Positions 16,379 to 24,626 are shown, counted from the stretch's first letter. The stretch: DNA of 64,000 bases from FACHB-T130 sp042747725 (GCF_042747725.1 NZ_JBHZGO010000103.1:43912-107911); one strand, 5' to 3'. A program made the numbers and translations. Notes: generated by a model from the sequence alone, not told the origin.

Positions 16379-17034
16379 GTGTTGGGATGGCAACGAATTA
16401 AGTCGTTTATGTTGTCAGATTACGAGGCGTTTGAAACTACGGGGATGTTACCGTGAGTTAAAGATGCTGTTGATACTAAATCTTTGCTGGATATTCCCCT
16501 GGAGGGTCAATCTGAGGAGTATAGGCGCAAAGTTTTGGAGTTGGCTTTTAAAGGGAAAATTGAGCCAACTGACCCAAGATTTCTGATTTTATAGGCTACG
16601 GGGCGATTGGAAGTGCTGATTCGAGAAAGTCCCAAACCAGAGGATTTTGAGTTGGTGTGCGATCTTTGGCGCGGATTAACATTACGAACGGGTGGCGCTT
16701 GAGAAGCAAGAGGGGCAAATTGCTGAGGCTGTCAATTCTCTAGTGCGTCAGACCCAATTGACAAGGATGGTGACATCTGCGCGTTCTTTGGTGGTTGCGG
16801 TGGGTATCCTCTTAACGACGTTGGGTGTCGGTGCTTTGATGGGATGGATGGGTTTGCTTTGGTCGCAAGGGGGGTTTGCGCTGGGGCAGCCAGTTCATCT
16901 GACAAAACGAGCAGGCTCTGGCTTTGCGGTGGGCGACTAGCGCTGAGGGGAAGTTTGCTCGGAATTTGATCAAGTGGTATTCGGATAGTCTGACTAATTT
17001 AGAATCCAAAAAGGATGTCAAGCGTTTAGGGTGA
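16379..17034 (+). pseudogene. Broken gene for a cyanobacterial membrane protein (DUF6753-like)
   Basis: A single ancestral protein can be followed across three frames. The first frame runs from about 16379 and includes LEGQSEEYRRKVLELAF and ATGRLEVLIRESP, but has in-frame stops after MLP and after DPRFLIL. The second frame (about 16690-16940) continues with EKQEGQIAEAVNSLVRQTQ and a hydrophobic segment. The third ends with ATSAEGKFARNLIKW and stops at 17034. The order of a conserved helical region, a transmembrane segment and the SAEGK..N motif resembles proteins of the DUF6753 type found near mobile genes in cyanobacteria; that name is tentative. At least two stops and two frameshifts make it non-functional. 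Confidence 0.65.
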
Positions 17035-17268
17035 CTATGGAAGTTGCAGGAGGTGAATCTACATCGGGGTTCTCCACTATATGGGTTGAAGCTCTAGAAA
17101 AGCGTAAATTTAGGGATTAAATGTTTGCGGTTTCATACACTATAAAGTGGTTTAGGCCGCAAATGCAGCACAATTAATAGTTGGAGCGCTTGAGTTTTTT
17201 TGGTTAGGACAATTCTTTTGGAATCAGTTTCGTTGACAATTTAAGCAATATCTCAAGGAGCAAGTGTT

Positions 17269-18342
17269 ATGGATACTAAAGTATTCAAGAGAAGAATTCT
17301 CTCAATTGATGGTGGTGGTATCCGGGGTATTATCCCTGCGATCGTTCTCAACTACATTGAAGAGCAAACAGGAAAACGAATAGCAACAATGTTTGATTTT
17401 ATTGCAGGCACTTCAACAGGAGGAATTTTAGCACTGGGTTTAACTAAACTGAACTCAGATTCTAGGATCAATAAGGAGCCAGAGTACACATCTGCCGAAC
17501 TTGTAAATTTCTATCGCAAATATGGAAAAAAGATTTTTAGTGAGAATATGCCACTGGGTCTAGATGATATGGGACAACCCAAGTTCAACCCACAAGGTAG
17601 GCAAGAAGTTTTCACGGAGCTTCTAGGTGAAGCGAAGGTTGAAGACGCATTAAAAGAAATTTTGATCACGAGCTACGATATCGAACTGAGAGCACCAGTT
17701 TTTTTTACAAGCAATCCGGAAGCAGAAGACATCGATAGTTATAATAGCCGCAAAATATGTAGGGGATTCAAAATGGTTGAGGCAGCAATGGCAACTTCTG
17801 CTGCACCGACATTCTTTCCGCCTTACAAACTCGACACAGCACATCGTACTCCAGAGGGATATTACGCTTTAGTTGACGGCGGGATTTTTGCAAATAATCC
17901 TTCCTCACTTGCAATGATGGAGGCGATGATTTCTTACAAGGAAGCACATAAGGGTGAAGAACTAGAACGTACTGATACCCTTGTTGTTTCTTTGGGGACT
18001 GGCTCACTAACTAGACAATATAAGTATAATAAGGTGAAAAATTGGGGACAAGTCAAATGGGTACTTCCCTTATTGAACATTGTTCTAGATGGTCAAAGCG
18101 AAGCTGTTGCTTTTCAGCTTGATAAGCTAATGGTAAATAAAGGAGAGAACAGAAACTACTACCGTTTTCAACTTCAATTGAGTGGCGATCATAATCACGA
18201 TCAGATGGATAATGCAGATCCTGGTAATATCGATTACCTAGAGATGCGAGGTGAAACATTGACTGAGCATTGTCGGGATAGTTTGGATCAGTTGTGTAAG
18301 CTTTTGAAAGAGGACAATACGCTTGGGATAAGAACAATCTGA
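17269..18342 (+). CDS. Patatin-like phospholipase
   Basis: This 357-residue protein has the full patatin catalytic set: oxyanion loop DGGGIRG (about 14-20), nucleophile elbow GTSTGG with S49, and the catalytic Asp in VDGGIFANNP near residue 203. Patatins hydrolyse acyl esters of membrane lipids with a Ser-Asp dyad. A good ribosome binding site (AAGGAG at 17255-17260) lies eight bases before the ATG. No signal peptide is visible, so it is probably cytoplasmic. Some bacterial patatins of this size (CapV-like) are effectors in cyclic-nucleotide defence systems, but no cyclase-type partner gene is adjacent, so a defence role is only a possibility. Confidence 0.85.
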   Translation: MDTKVFKRRILSIDGGGIRGIIPAIVLNYIEEQTGKRIATMFDFIAGTSTGGILALGLTKLNSDSRINKEPEYTSAELVNFYRKYGKKIFSENMPLGLDDMGQPKFNPQGRQEVFTELLGEAKVEDALKEILITSYDIELRAPVFFTSNPEAEDIDSYNSRKICRGFKMVEAAMATSAAPTFFPPYKLDTAHRTPEGYYALVDGGIFANNPSSLAMMEAMISYKEAHKGEELERTDTLVVSLGTGSLTRQYKYNKVKNWGQVKWVLPLLNIVLDGQSEAVAFQLDKLMVNKGENRNYYRFQLQLSGDHNHDQMDNADPGNIDYLEMRGETLTEHCRDSLDQLCKLLKEDNTLGIRTI

Positions 18343-18370
18343 CTTCCTTTCACAGGTCTGTATTTCCCAA

Positions 18371-18456
18371 GTTAACTGTAAAGTACGACACTGATGCTTA
18401 CCTTCAACAAATCTAATGTAGAGAGCATCGATTTCTCAATCATAACTAATCTTCAT
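18371..18456 (-). pseudogene. Truncated DUF2283 gene remnant
   Basis: On the minus strand the start reads MKISYD, a stop, then EIDALYIRFVEGKHQCRTLQL. This is almost identical to the N-terminal half of the intact DUF2283 gene at 21224-21442, but codon 7 is TGA and the C-terminal half is missing. It is preceded by a 14-base inverted repeat (18446-18459 with 18475-18488) that spans the old start codon. The remainder of the 18343-18664 spacer shows nothing else. Confidence 0.75.
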
Positions 18457-18664
18457 AAATCTTTACCTCAAAAGTTTATGAAGATTAGTTAATTTAATAG
18501 GTTTCACTCTTTCTTCTCCCTATTCAGTATTAGAGATAGACACTGAAACCGAGTTTCTTTCCTCGGGAAGTTTGATATTTCGTTGCTGCAAGCCAAAGAA
18601 ACCGGGTTCCTGGGATTACTCAATGGTTGTTCTAACAATCTATTTTAGAGCAACTCACTAACAT

Positions 18665-19183
18665 TTATGAGGTTTTAGCAGTCATACTTACTTTTTCCTT
18701 TCGCCATTTTTCTACACTTTGTTTAACAGCTTCTATTTCCTCAAAATCTACCCGCATCACAGCCGTTTCAAATTCTACGCCCAAAACTGTGCTAACTTCG
18801 AGGATTTCTACAAAACTGGCACATTGATAATCTGTATCTTCATACTGCCTAACTCGCCGTTCTTCAATTCCTAGTATTTGAGCTAATTCTTGTTGACTGA
18901 TTTTGGCTGCTATCCTAGCTTTAATTAAAGCATCTGACAGCTTATTTATGCTCTCAACTTTAATTTGAATCGGCTGGATTTTGTCACAATTAATAAGCCT
19001 TTCATATTCAGCAATTTCTGCTTGTAAAGCCATCAGGTGAGATTGCTTGACATCGCGAGAAAGTTGCCAACCATCGGGGTCGTTTTTCTTCAGTTCCTCA
19101 TCTTGGTCTAACGCCATAATAGAATATTCAAATTTTCGCGCGCATTCTTGACTGTATTCATACTCTTTTTCATTTTTAATCAT
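18665..19183 (-). CDS. XRE-family helix-turn-helix protein (antitoxin-like)
   Basis: This protein of about 172 residues has a helical N-terminus and an XRE/Cro-type helix-turn-helix in the middle (ALIKARIAAKISQQELAQIL and following). I chose the ATG at 19183 because GAGGTGG lies five bases before it; an upstream in-frame GTG at 19192 has no such site. XRE proteins of this size are often HigA-like antitoxins or repressors. No HigB-like toxin gene directly precedes it, only a repeat and two small unknown genes. It may autoregulate its own promoter. Confidence 0.75.
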   Translation of the reverse strand: MIKNEKEYEYSQECARKFEYSIMALDQDEELKKNDPDGWQLSRDVKQSHLMALQAEIAEYERLINCDKIQPIQIKVESINKLSDALIKARIAAKISQQELAQILGIEERRVRQYEDTDYQCASFVEILEVSTVLGVEFETAVMRVDFEEIEAVKQSVEKWRKEKVSMTAKTS

Positions 19184-19274
19184 GGTTTCCACCTCAATAA
19201 ATCTATAGCAATAATACCTTTAGGATTTAACTTTCTGTCACGCTGAAAGAATTCTAAGGAAGCTAAACCGTTAT

Positions 19275-19361
19275 GACCCATATAAGTACATAGGAAGGGG
19301 GAAGGCGGACGCTTTTCCTGAGCATACCAGGGTGAGCGATGCTTGCAGAGATAGCGATCGC
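19275..19361 (-). repeat. Island repeat, copy 1 of 3
   Basis: The unit contains GACGCTTTTCCTGAGCATAC, then GAGCGATGCTTGCAGAG and ends in GCGATCGC (HIP1). Copies are at 20291-20377 and 21144-21214, all in the same orientation. This copy starts 14 bases after the stop codon of the small gene at 19375-19572. Confidence 0.8.
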
Positions 19362-19374
19362 TCACATCCTTCTC

Positions 19375-19572
19375 TTACTCATTAATAGTCTCTGCTGCTT
19401 GACCTTTACCTTGAAGTCTAGCCAGACGTTGCTCTCGCAGACCAGTTTCTACCATCGCAATTAATTCATCAAGCTGGAGTGTGAGCAAATCGATTTGTTG
19501 GTTAACTTCACGCCACCTAGCAACACTTCGCGCTCTCGTCTGGGGGTCGGGTATTTGGAGTTGTTGATTCAT
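19375..19572 (-). CDS. Small helical protein of unknown function
   Basis: This protein of about 65 residues (MNQQLQIPDPQTRARSVARW at the start) is predicted to be mostly helical, possibly a coiled coil. The ATG at 19572 overlaps the stop codon of the upstream gene as ATGA, which decides the start. With its partner it forms a two-gene unit in the accessory island. The arrangement resembles a toxin-antitoxin or mobile-element accessory pair, but neither sequence gives a recognisable domain. Confidence 0.6.
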   Translation of the reverse strand: MNQQLQIPDPQTRARSVARWREVNQQIDLLTLQLDELIAMVETGLREQRLARLQGKGQAAETINE

Positions 19573-19913
19573 GGCAGATTCCAATTTTGTTTGGTTTCAG
19601 AAATGCTTGCCTCAATAGCACCGATTAATGCCTCAGTCTGCTCAATAGTTTGAGCCAATAAGTTCAGCATAGCATCGGTCGCTATCGGCTGGTATTCGGC
19701 TATTCCTAGCGCCAGAGTATGCAAACGCGAGTAAGGCATTCTCAGTCTCTCAGCACCGCTTTGCATCTGATCTAATTCTGGTAGGGTTGCCTCATTCTCC
19801 CCAAACCGTTCAAATATGGCGAACTCAGTAGCTTTGGCTTCATCAATCAGTTCTACTAACCGTCGCTGCAAGTAAAAGATAGTAGCTAAAGTTTGGTCTG
19901 GTAATTTGGCCAT
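19569..19913 (-). CDS. Small helical protein of unknown function
   Basis: This protein of about 114 residues starts MAKLPDQTLATIFYLQRRLV and appears helical and acidic. The start at 19913 is preferred over an upstream in-frame start because the region further upstream looks like spacer sequence. It is translationally coupled to the next small gene by a four-base overlap. I do not recognise the family. It lies just downstream of a broken DNA methylase remnant, so it may be left over from a restriction-modification or mobile element. Confidence 0.6.
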   Translation of the reverse strand: MAKLPDQTLATIFYLQRRLVELIDEAKATEFAIFERFGENEATLPELDQMQSGAERLRMPYSRLHTLALGIAEYQPIATDAMLNLLAQTIEQTEALIGAIEASISETKQNWNLP

Positions 19914-20024
19914 TATGCCCCAGATTATAGACAAGACTACATCATACCCAAGAGAGCTGCAACTACCAGAAGAAACGTTAAAAAGCACGCAAGAAACGCG
20001 ATCGCACTTCTACTTTATAAAACT

Positions 20025-20248
20025 TCAACAATCTTTCCAGCTAGAGCATTACCCAATTCCCTCGGCTCCAGCTTATGCAACCCACCCCCATACACGCGCC
20101 CCTCACCCATCAGAACTTCATCAGAAATGCAACCCTTGCGCCTGCCAAACCTCTTTAAGCAATTCTGGCTGATTTAAAAGCACTTTAGCAAGAGCAGGTT
20201 TAGGGTACAACATCAAATAAACATTGGTAGCCGTCGCCCTTGAGTGAT
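20025..20248 (-). pseudogene. Remnant of an adenine DNA methylase C-terminus, copy 1
   Basis: Read on the minus strand the segment gives NHSRATATNVYLMLYPKPAL, then a region ending GLHF, a frameshift, and MGEGRVYGGGLHKLEPRELG followed shortly by a stop. NVYLMLYPKP and GGGLHKLEPKELGN are the closing motifs of a cyanobacterial N6-adenine DNA methyltransferase type. Only the last 75 or so codons survive, with a frameshift. A second fragment of the same C-terminus lies at 21732-21892. Confidence 0.7.
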
Positions 20249-20290
20249 TCAGGATAAATCGAAAAGGTCTACCTCTACCACTATCCTGAC

Positions 20291-20377
20291 GACCCATATA
20301 GGTACAGAGGAAAGGGGAAGGAGGACGCTTTTCCTGAGCATACCAGGGAGAGCGATGCTTGCAGAGGTAGCGATCGC
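20291..20377 (-). repeat. Island repeat, copy 2 of 3
   Basis: Same unit as 19275-19361, including the outer GACCCATATA segment. It lies 16 bases after the stop codon of xisI. Confidence 0.8.
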
Positions 20378-20393
20378 CTCTCTAACCTCATCA

Positions 20394-20726
20394 CTACCCC
20401 ACCGCCAACTCTGTAAACTTACGCATATAAGGCGACCTGTATCCCAACACGATATCAGACTTAGGCACTCCGGCTTCAATTAACTCGTTGGCTATCCCCA
20501 CCTCAGTCCCATCTCGTTGAATCCAAATTTTTCCCTCCCTAATCTCAATGTGAATAACACATCCAAACACCCGTTTTTCTCCACGCCACCCGACATGAAA
20601 CATCAGATAGCGATCGCGATCGACATCGAAAGCAATTTGAGTTTCCACTTCGCGATCGTCACTGTCGCCCTCAGAATGTTTTCCGACAATCGATTTAATT
20701 ATTTTTCTATATTTCTCTATTTCCAT
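20394..20726 (-). CDS. xisI: XisI family protein
   Basis: This 110-residue protein matches the XisI family, known as the fdxN element excision controlling factor. It has MEIEKYRKIIKSIVGKH at the start, a central DRDRYLMFHVGWRG and the C-terminal VPKSDIVLGYRSPYMRKFTE, which are typical of the family. It overlaps the end of xisH by ten bases. The pair was first described in excision of the Anabaena fdxN element, but xisHI copies are common in cyanobacteria away from that element and behave like a two-gene accessory module. No excision element is visible here. Confidence 0.9.
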   Translation of the reverse strand: MEIEKYRKIIKSIVGKHSEGDSDDREVETQIAFDVDRDRYLMFHVGWRGEKRVFGCVIHIEIREGKIWIQRDGTEVGIANELIEAGVPKSDIVLGYRSPYMRKFTELAVG

Positions 20727-21133
20727 AGTACAATCTCCTCCCTAATCGGATTGAATACAAGTAAGTTTAATTGCATCCGCATTACTGACATTTGAGCTAA
20801 ACGCCGAGTGAAAAATTCTTCATAAATATCTTCGGGTACTGCTAGATAAAGAACTCTATCTGGCTGTTGTTCTGCTAAAACCACTTTATAGTTCCAAGCT
20901 TGACCGATCGCTTCGTGAAAATTATTAATCAATGAAAGACCTAAAAAACTTTTAATTTCTACTGCTATTTTCTGTCCGTACCTTTCTGCTCCCAATAAGT
21001 TATTTTCAGCACCTAAATCTACATACAGCTTATCTTCATCTACTTTAAGATAGATAGGATCGTCAGTAATTGTCCACCCTTCCTTTTCCAGTGCTGAACG
21101 TACAATGGGATGAAAGATATCTTTTGCGGACAT
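20717..21133 (-). CDS. xisH: XisH family protein
   Basis: This protein of about 138 residues starts MSAKDIFHPIVRSALEKEGW, a characteristic XisH opening, which decides the start at 21133 over an upstream in-frame start inside a repeat. The family has a PD-(D/E)XK nuclease-like fold; here the acidic and lysine residues appear as DLGAE (about 50) and AVEIKSF (about 70). It is cotranscribed with xisI. The known context is heterocyst DNA element excision; in this window it is part of a small-gene island, so a toxin-antitoxin-like or mobile role is possible. Confidence 0.9.
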   Translation of the reverse strand: MSAKDIFHPIVRSALEKEGWTITDDPIYLKVDEDKLYVDLGAENNLLGAERYGQKIAVEIKSFLGLSLINNFHEAIGQAWNYKVVLAEQQPDRVLYLAVPEDIYEEFFTRRLAQMSVMRMQLNLLVFNPIREEIVLWK

Positions 21134-21143
21134 AGCTTTATGT

Positions 21144-21214
21144 GAGGAAAGGGGAAGGAGGACGCTTTTCCTGAGCATACCAGCGAGAGCGATGCTTGCA
21201 CAGGTAGCGATCGC
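21144..21214 (-). repeat. Island repeat, copy 3 of 3 (shorter)
   Basis: Same core as the two other copies but lacking the outer GACCCATATA segment. It lies ten bases after the stop codon of the DUF2283 gene and just before the xisH start. Confidence 0.8.
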
Positions 21215-21223
21215 CTTCCCTAT

Positions 21224-21442
21224 TTAAGCCACAGTAAAAGATATATTTTCCAGCACTACATTAGGGATATTTCCTGCACCTAAAACTTCTGTAGCATCTA
21301 AAACTTCTATCCCTACTAATAATTCATTTTCACCAATATTTAAAGCAATTTCCTCAGTTAACTGCAAAGTGCGACACTGATGCTTGCCTTCTACAAGTCT
21401 AATGTAGAGAGCATCAACTTCTGAATCATAACTAATTTTCAT
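21224..21442 (-). CDS. DUF2283 protein (antitoxin-like)
   Basis: This 72-residue protein begins MKISYDSEVDALYIRLVEGK, the hallmark of DUF2283. These proteins are usually encoded beside a DUF4258 or RelE-like partner, and the DUF4258 gene lies 11 bases upstream here. GAGG nine bases before the ATG serves as the ribosome binding site. It is probably the antitoxin-like partner of a toxin-antitoxin-type pair. A truncated copy of the same gene is at 18371-18456. Confidence 0.85.
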   Translation of the reverse strand: MKISYDSEVDALYIRLVEGKHQCRTLQLTEEIALNIGENELLVGIEVLDATEVLGAGNIPNVVLENISFTVA

Positions 21443-21453
21443 AAACTTTTACC

Positions 21454-21807
21454 TCAAAAATAAAAAGTATAGACCGTGATAACGACTAATTCAGTATCAG
21501 TCTCGGCAACAATCGGTGCGACTTTTTTGAGAGAGTAGAACTTACCCTGCCAATCATTATTATATTGAAAAGTGGCTTGATATTTGTATCTACCATTTTT
21601 AGCAGGTTGTCGATTACCTGTAATAATAGCATCAACAATTTCTGCTTCATTTGTACCTCTTTCAATCGCTTGTTCTTGAGCATGATTAGTTAATCTAATG
21701 GTTTTATTTTGCTTGTCCAATAAATTAGATGCGGGTAAAACCTCAAGAATCCTCTCACATAGAGTATTACCCAATTCCCTCGGCTCCAGCTTATGCAATC
21801 CACCCAA
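21454..21807 (-). CDS. DUF4258 protein, N-terminus fused to a methylase remnant
   Basis: Residues from about 36 on (TIRLTNHAQEQAIERG and the following IVDAIITGNRQPAKNGRYKY) match DUF4258, a RelE-like small-protein family usually paired with DUF2283. The first 30 residues (GGLHKLEPRELGN) instead match the end of an adenine DNA methylase, seen again at 20025-20248. The long frame is therefore chimeric. True translation may begin at an internal TTG near residue 29 (LDKQNKT), which would give a normal-length DUF4258 protein of about 89 residues. It is the first gene of a pair with DUF2283. Confidence 0.7.
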   Translation of the reverse strand: MGGLHKLEPRELGNTLCERILEVLPASNLLDKQNKTIRLTNHAQEQAIERGTNEAEIVDAIITGNRQPAKNGRYKYQATFQYNNDWQGKFYSLKKVAPIVAETDTELVVITVYTFYF

Positions 21808-21892
21808 TACACGCGACTCTCACCCATCAGCACCTCATCAGAAATGCGATCGCGTAGCGTGCCGTAGGCAACCCTTGCGCCTGCCACACCTG
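21732..21892 (-). pseudogene. Remnant of an adenine DNA methylase C-terminus, copy 2
   Basis: The minus strand contains ISDEVLMGESRVY followed, in another frame, by GGLHKLEPRELGN, matching the closing motifs of the copy at 20025-20248. Compared with that copy it has an extra stretch of about 25 bases containing a HIP1 site (around 21847-21875). Its last part is read through into the DUF4258 gene. Upstream, 21893-22103 shows nothing further that I recognise. Confidence 0.65.
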
Positions 21893-22103
21893 TTTGTGAA
21901 ATTTTGGGTTTATAAAGAAAAAAAGGGCAGAGGAATACAATTTTAGATTTTGATTTCAGAGTTTGGATGACACAAATCTTGTCAGTAGCCACTTCCAACA
22001 ATTTATTTGTGGCGAGATTAAGATGAAATGGTATAAGAAGAAAGCCCTTTCTACCAAGCCTTCTTACCTCTATCCTTACCCCATAGCTCTACCAGAAAAA
22101 GAA

Positions 22104-22589
22104 TTAAAAGGGGAAGAATTTTACATATAGGCGATCGCATCTTGCCGTCTCTACACCCGTTGCTGGTTCATACCCACTACTTTCATAAAGTTTGACCGCT
22201 TCTTTAAGGACGCTAGCCGTTTCCAGCCAGATTGCCTGAAAACCACGAGAAGCGATCGCGTTTTCGAGTTGTTGTAACAAATACTTACCCAAACCTTGCC
22301 CTCTCACCGCTGGCAATAGATACATTTTGCGTAATTCTACCGATTTGTCCCCGCGCTTCACCGGATAATACGCGCCAGTCCCCACCAGTTGCCCCTGTCT
22401 TTCAATTACCCAAAACTCACCCCCAGCATCTTGATAAAATTTTTCTACCTCCAGAACATCCCGATCCGCGCCCTCTGGCTCCCAAGACAAGCCATACTCG
22501 GTTAACACTGAATAGATAACATGAGCGGCAAAAGTGCGATCGCGCTCCTCCCAGCCACGAATCACAAAATCCCGATATGGAGCTTTCAT
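22104..22589 (-). CDS. GNAT family N-acetyltransferase
   Basis: This protein of about 161 residues starts MKAPYRDFVIRGWEERDRTF. It has the acetyl-CoA pyrophosphate loop RGQGLGKYLLQQL, preceded by VELRKMYLLP, as in GNAT motif A, and an LYESSGYEPA segment typical of motif B. These enzymes transfer acetyl groups to amines; the substrate is not readable. The start at 22589 is chosen because a longer frame would run into the miaE coding region; the true start lies 14 bases after the miaE stop. It is probably in an operon with miaE. Confidence 0.85.
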   Translation of the reverse strand: MKAPYRDFVIRGWEERDRTFAAHVIYSVLTEYGLSWEPEGADRDVLEVEKFYQDAGGEFWVIERQGQLVGTGAYYPVKRGDKSVELRKMYLLPAVRGQGLGKYLLQQLENAIASRGFQAIWLETASVLKEAVKLYESSGYEPATGVETARCDRLYVKFFPF

Positions 22590-22602
22590 TCGCTTCTTGC
22601 CT

Positions 22603-23211
22603 TTAGCTGTGAATTCTCGGTTCTGGGTGCAGCGTTTCCAGCAACTGACTCTCAACAACGGCTAATTCCTCCAGCCTTTGGTTGACAACAGCACGCTCAA
22701 AATAAGTATCGGCAAGCAGCCAATAAACGCCATAGTGACGTGCCTCAGATGCCATCAAGCTGCCATAAAATTGGGCTAACTCTGGATTGGGCAAGTGGGT
22801 GGCAAGTAATCCCAGCCGTTCGTGACTTCGAGCCTCAATCAACCCAGAAACTAGCAAAGAATCCAATAACCGCTCCGGCTCCTTGGCGCGGATTTGCGCC
22901 TTCATCCCGGCACCGTAAGGAGGCGCAGAGAGGGCAGCTAGAGGGATGCCACGACGTTCCAACCACTGGTTAACCAGCTCAAAGTGTTCCAGTTCTTCGC
23001 GGGCGATCCTGGTGAGCTGCCGCACCAGCTGAGTATAAGAAGGGTAGCGAAACATCAAATTCAAAGCAACCCCTGCTGCTTTCCGTTCGCAGTGGGAATG
23101 ATCGAGCAGAATGGTATCCGCGTTAGCGATCGCCTGATTTACCCAAGCGATACTGCTGGCTTGTTTCAGGGCAATAATGACTGGCAGCGTAGTAGAAGAC
23201 ACAGGAGGCAA
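22603..23211 (-). CDS. miaE: tRNA-(ms2io6A)-hydroxylase MiaE
   Basis: This 202-residue nonheme diiron enzyme hydroxylates the isopentenyl side chain of ms2i6A37 in tRNA. The ligand set is visible: DHSHCERKAA, EELEHF, EARSHERL and ASEARHYG, in the order expected for MiaE. The start is a TTG at 23211 (or GTG at 23202); neither has a strong ribosome binding site. The GNAT gene follows 14 bases downstream. Confidence 0.92.
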   Translation of the reverse strand: MPPVSSTTLPVIIALKQASSIAWVNQAIANADTILLDHSHCERKAAGVALNLMFRYPSYTQLVRQLTRIAREELEHFELVNQWLERRGIPLAALSAPPYGAGMKAQIRAKEPERLLDSLLVSGLIEARSHERLGLLATHLPNPELAQFYGSLMASEARHYGVYWLLADTYFERAVVNQRLEELAVVESQLLETLHPEPRIHS

Positions 23212-23873
23212 GGAACTTTAGTTGAAAAAATTCTGACATTTAACTATAGCGAGAGGATTTTTCGCTTGATTGTCTCGCTCTGTTTCACCCAACACTCACC
23301 TGCCCTTAGGGATATTCCCGATCCCCGAATGTCCTACTCAGGCTTGGCGAGATATGATTAATACTGTAGTCTACCATACTTACAATTTGCCACGTCCCGC
23401 CACTTAGAAGAGAATTTAGAACTTAAAAGTCAGCTTTGAAAATGCACTCTTGACTTCTAATTTATAGCTGATTTTTCCCAGTGCTTTTTTGGTGTTCCCT
23501 ATTCAGGCTGTGCATCCGTTCCGTGAAACTCTTAATACACAGAAAGGACATTGCTTTTTTGACATCCATTTCCTACTTGATTGACTTACTAATCAACCCA
23601 GTTTTAGCGTGGTTATCAGTTTTAACAGGCTGTGAGTTTCATCTGGCTGTAACGGAGCAGACGCGACAAACATCTCACCGATGGTTTATCGGTGAGACAT
23701 TGGAATTTTACCATATTGTGCCGCGTTTGAAAGTCACTTTCCCACCAGCGCGATAACCTGGGCAACATGACTAGGGATGTCCATGAGTGTATAAGTTTTG
23801 ATCGACAGTTATTCGGTGCCTCACTCTGAGGCGCTATCTAAGGTTGTGAGTAATCGGATTGAGGATGAGCAAA
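23212..23873. other. Intergenic region with one hairpin
   Basis: Between the divergent miaE and phosphatase genes there are about 660 bases without a convincing gene. A 91-codon frame at 23481-23756 has a hydrophobic start but no family resemblance. A perfect 10-base hairpin (TCTCACCGAT, loop GGTTT, ATCGGTGAGA) lies at 23673-23697 without a following T run. Confidence 0.5.
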
Positions 23874-24626
23874 ATGACCCCCCGTCGCATTGTGATTGGT
23901 GATGTACATGGCCACTACGACGGCCTGATGACCTTGTTGGAAGCGATCGCTCCTTCCTCAAACGACTCGGTTTATTTTTTGGGGGATTTAATCGATCGAG
24001 GGCCTCAGAGCGCTCAGGTTGTTAAATTTGTCAAGCAAAATTCCTATCATTGTTTGTTGGGCAACCACGAGCAAATGTTATTAGACGTGTTGGGCGATGG
24101 ACAAATTTACGGTCCAGCGCTGCAAGGATGGCTCTACAGTGGCGGTCATGCAACCGTGAACAGTTATGGGGAAGCGGGCATTCCGACAGAGGATATAGAA
24201 TGGATGCGATCGCTACCCACGTATTTAGACTTAGGCGATATCTGGTTAGTTCATGCAGGCGTCCATCCGCAAATTCCCTTCGAGAAGCAAACCGCTGAGG
24301 AATTTTGCTGGATTCGCGAAGAATTTCACAGCATTCCCCAGCCGTACTTCCCCGATAAACTGATCGTTACGGGTCACACCATCACCTTTACCCTGCCTGG
24401 AGTAGCACCAGGGAAACTCGCCCAAGGCAACGGCTGGCTTGACATCGATACGGGTGCCTATCACCAAAAAAGTGGTTGGTTGACTGGCTTGGACATCACC
24501 AACAATTTGGTTTATCAAGTCAATGTGGCGCGGCGTCGCGTTCGCAAACTGCCCCTCAAAGAAGCAGTGACGCAAGTCGATCCATCCCAGGTGAGTCGGA
24601 TGCGCCGCCAGATGCTCAGACCTTAA
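23874..24626 (+). CDS. PPP-family serine/threonine phosphatase (metallophosphoesterase)
   Basis: This protein of about 250 residues has the three metal-binding motifs of the PPP family: GDVHGHYDG, GDLIDRGP and GNHEQ, with later histidines in WLVHAGV and VTGHT. It should dephosphorylate proteins or small phosphoesters with two metal ions in the cytoplasm. Several in-frame starts exist (TTG 23859, ATG 23865, ATG 23874); I chose 23874 because GAGG lies nine bases upstream. The stop codon overlaps that of the convergent M48 protease gene through a shared TTAA. Confidence 0.88.
   Translation: MTPRRIVIGDVHGHYDGLMTLLEAIAPSSNDSVYFLGDLIDRGPQSAQVVKFVKQNSYHCLLGNHEQMLLDVLGDGQIYGPALQGWLYSGGHATVNSYGEAGIPTEDIEWMRSLPTYLDLGDIWLVHAGVHPQIPFEKQTAEEFCWIREEFHSIPQPYFPDKLIVTGHTITFTLPGVAPGKLAQGNGWLDIDTGAYHQKSGWLTGLDITNNLVYQVNVARRRVRKLPLKEAVTQVDPSQVSRMRRQMLRP

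Noticed and set aside
17269..18342. Patatin as effector of a cyclic-oligonucleotide (CBASS) defence system
   Set aside because: No nucleotidyltransferase gene is adjacent; neighbours are a pseudogene and an XRE gene. Kept only as a possibility in the gene entry.
19375..19913. Named toxin-antitoxin system for the two small overlapping genes
   Set aside because: Neither protein shows a known toxin or antitoxin domain; only the gene arrangement is suggestive.
20394..21133. XisH/XisI as evidence of a heterocyst excision element in this window
   Set aside because: No xisF-type recombinase, no fdxN or nif gene and no matching element ends are present.
23481..23756. Plus-strand frame of 91 codons with a hydrophobic start
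   Set aside because: No family resemblance, no ribosome binding site, and it spans a hairpin in a spacer; treated as non-coding.
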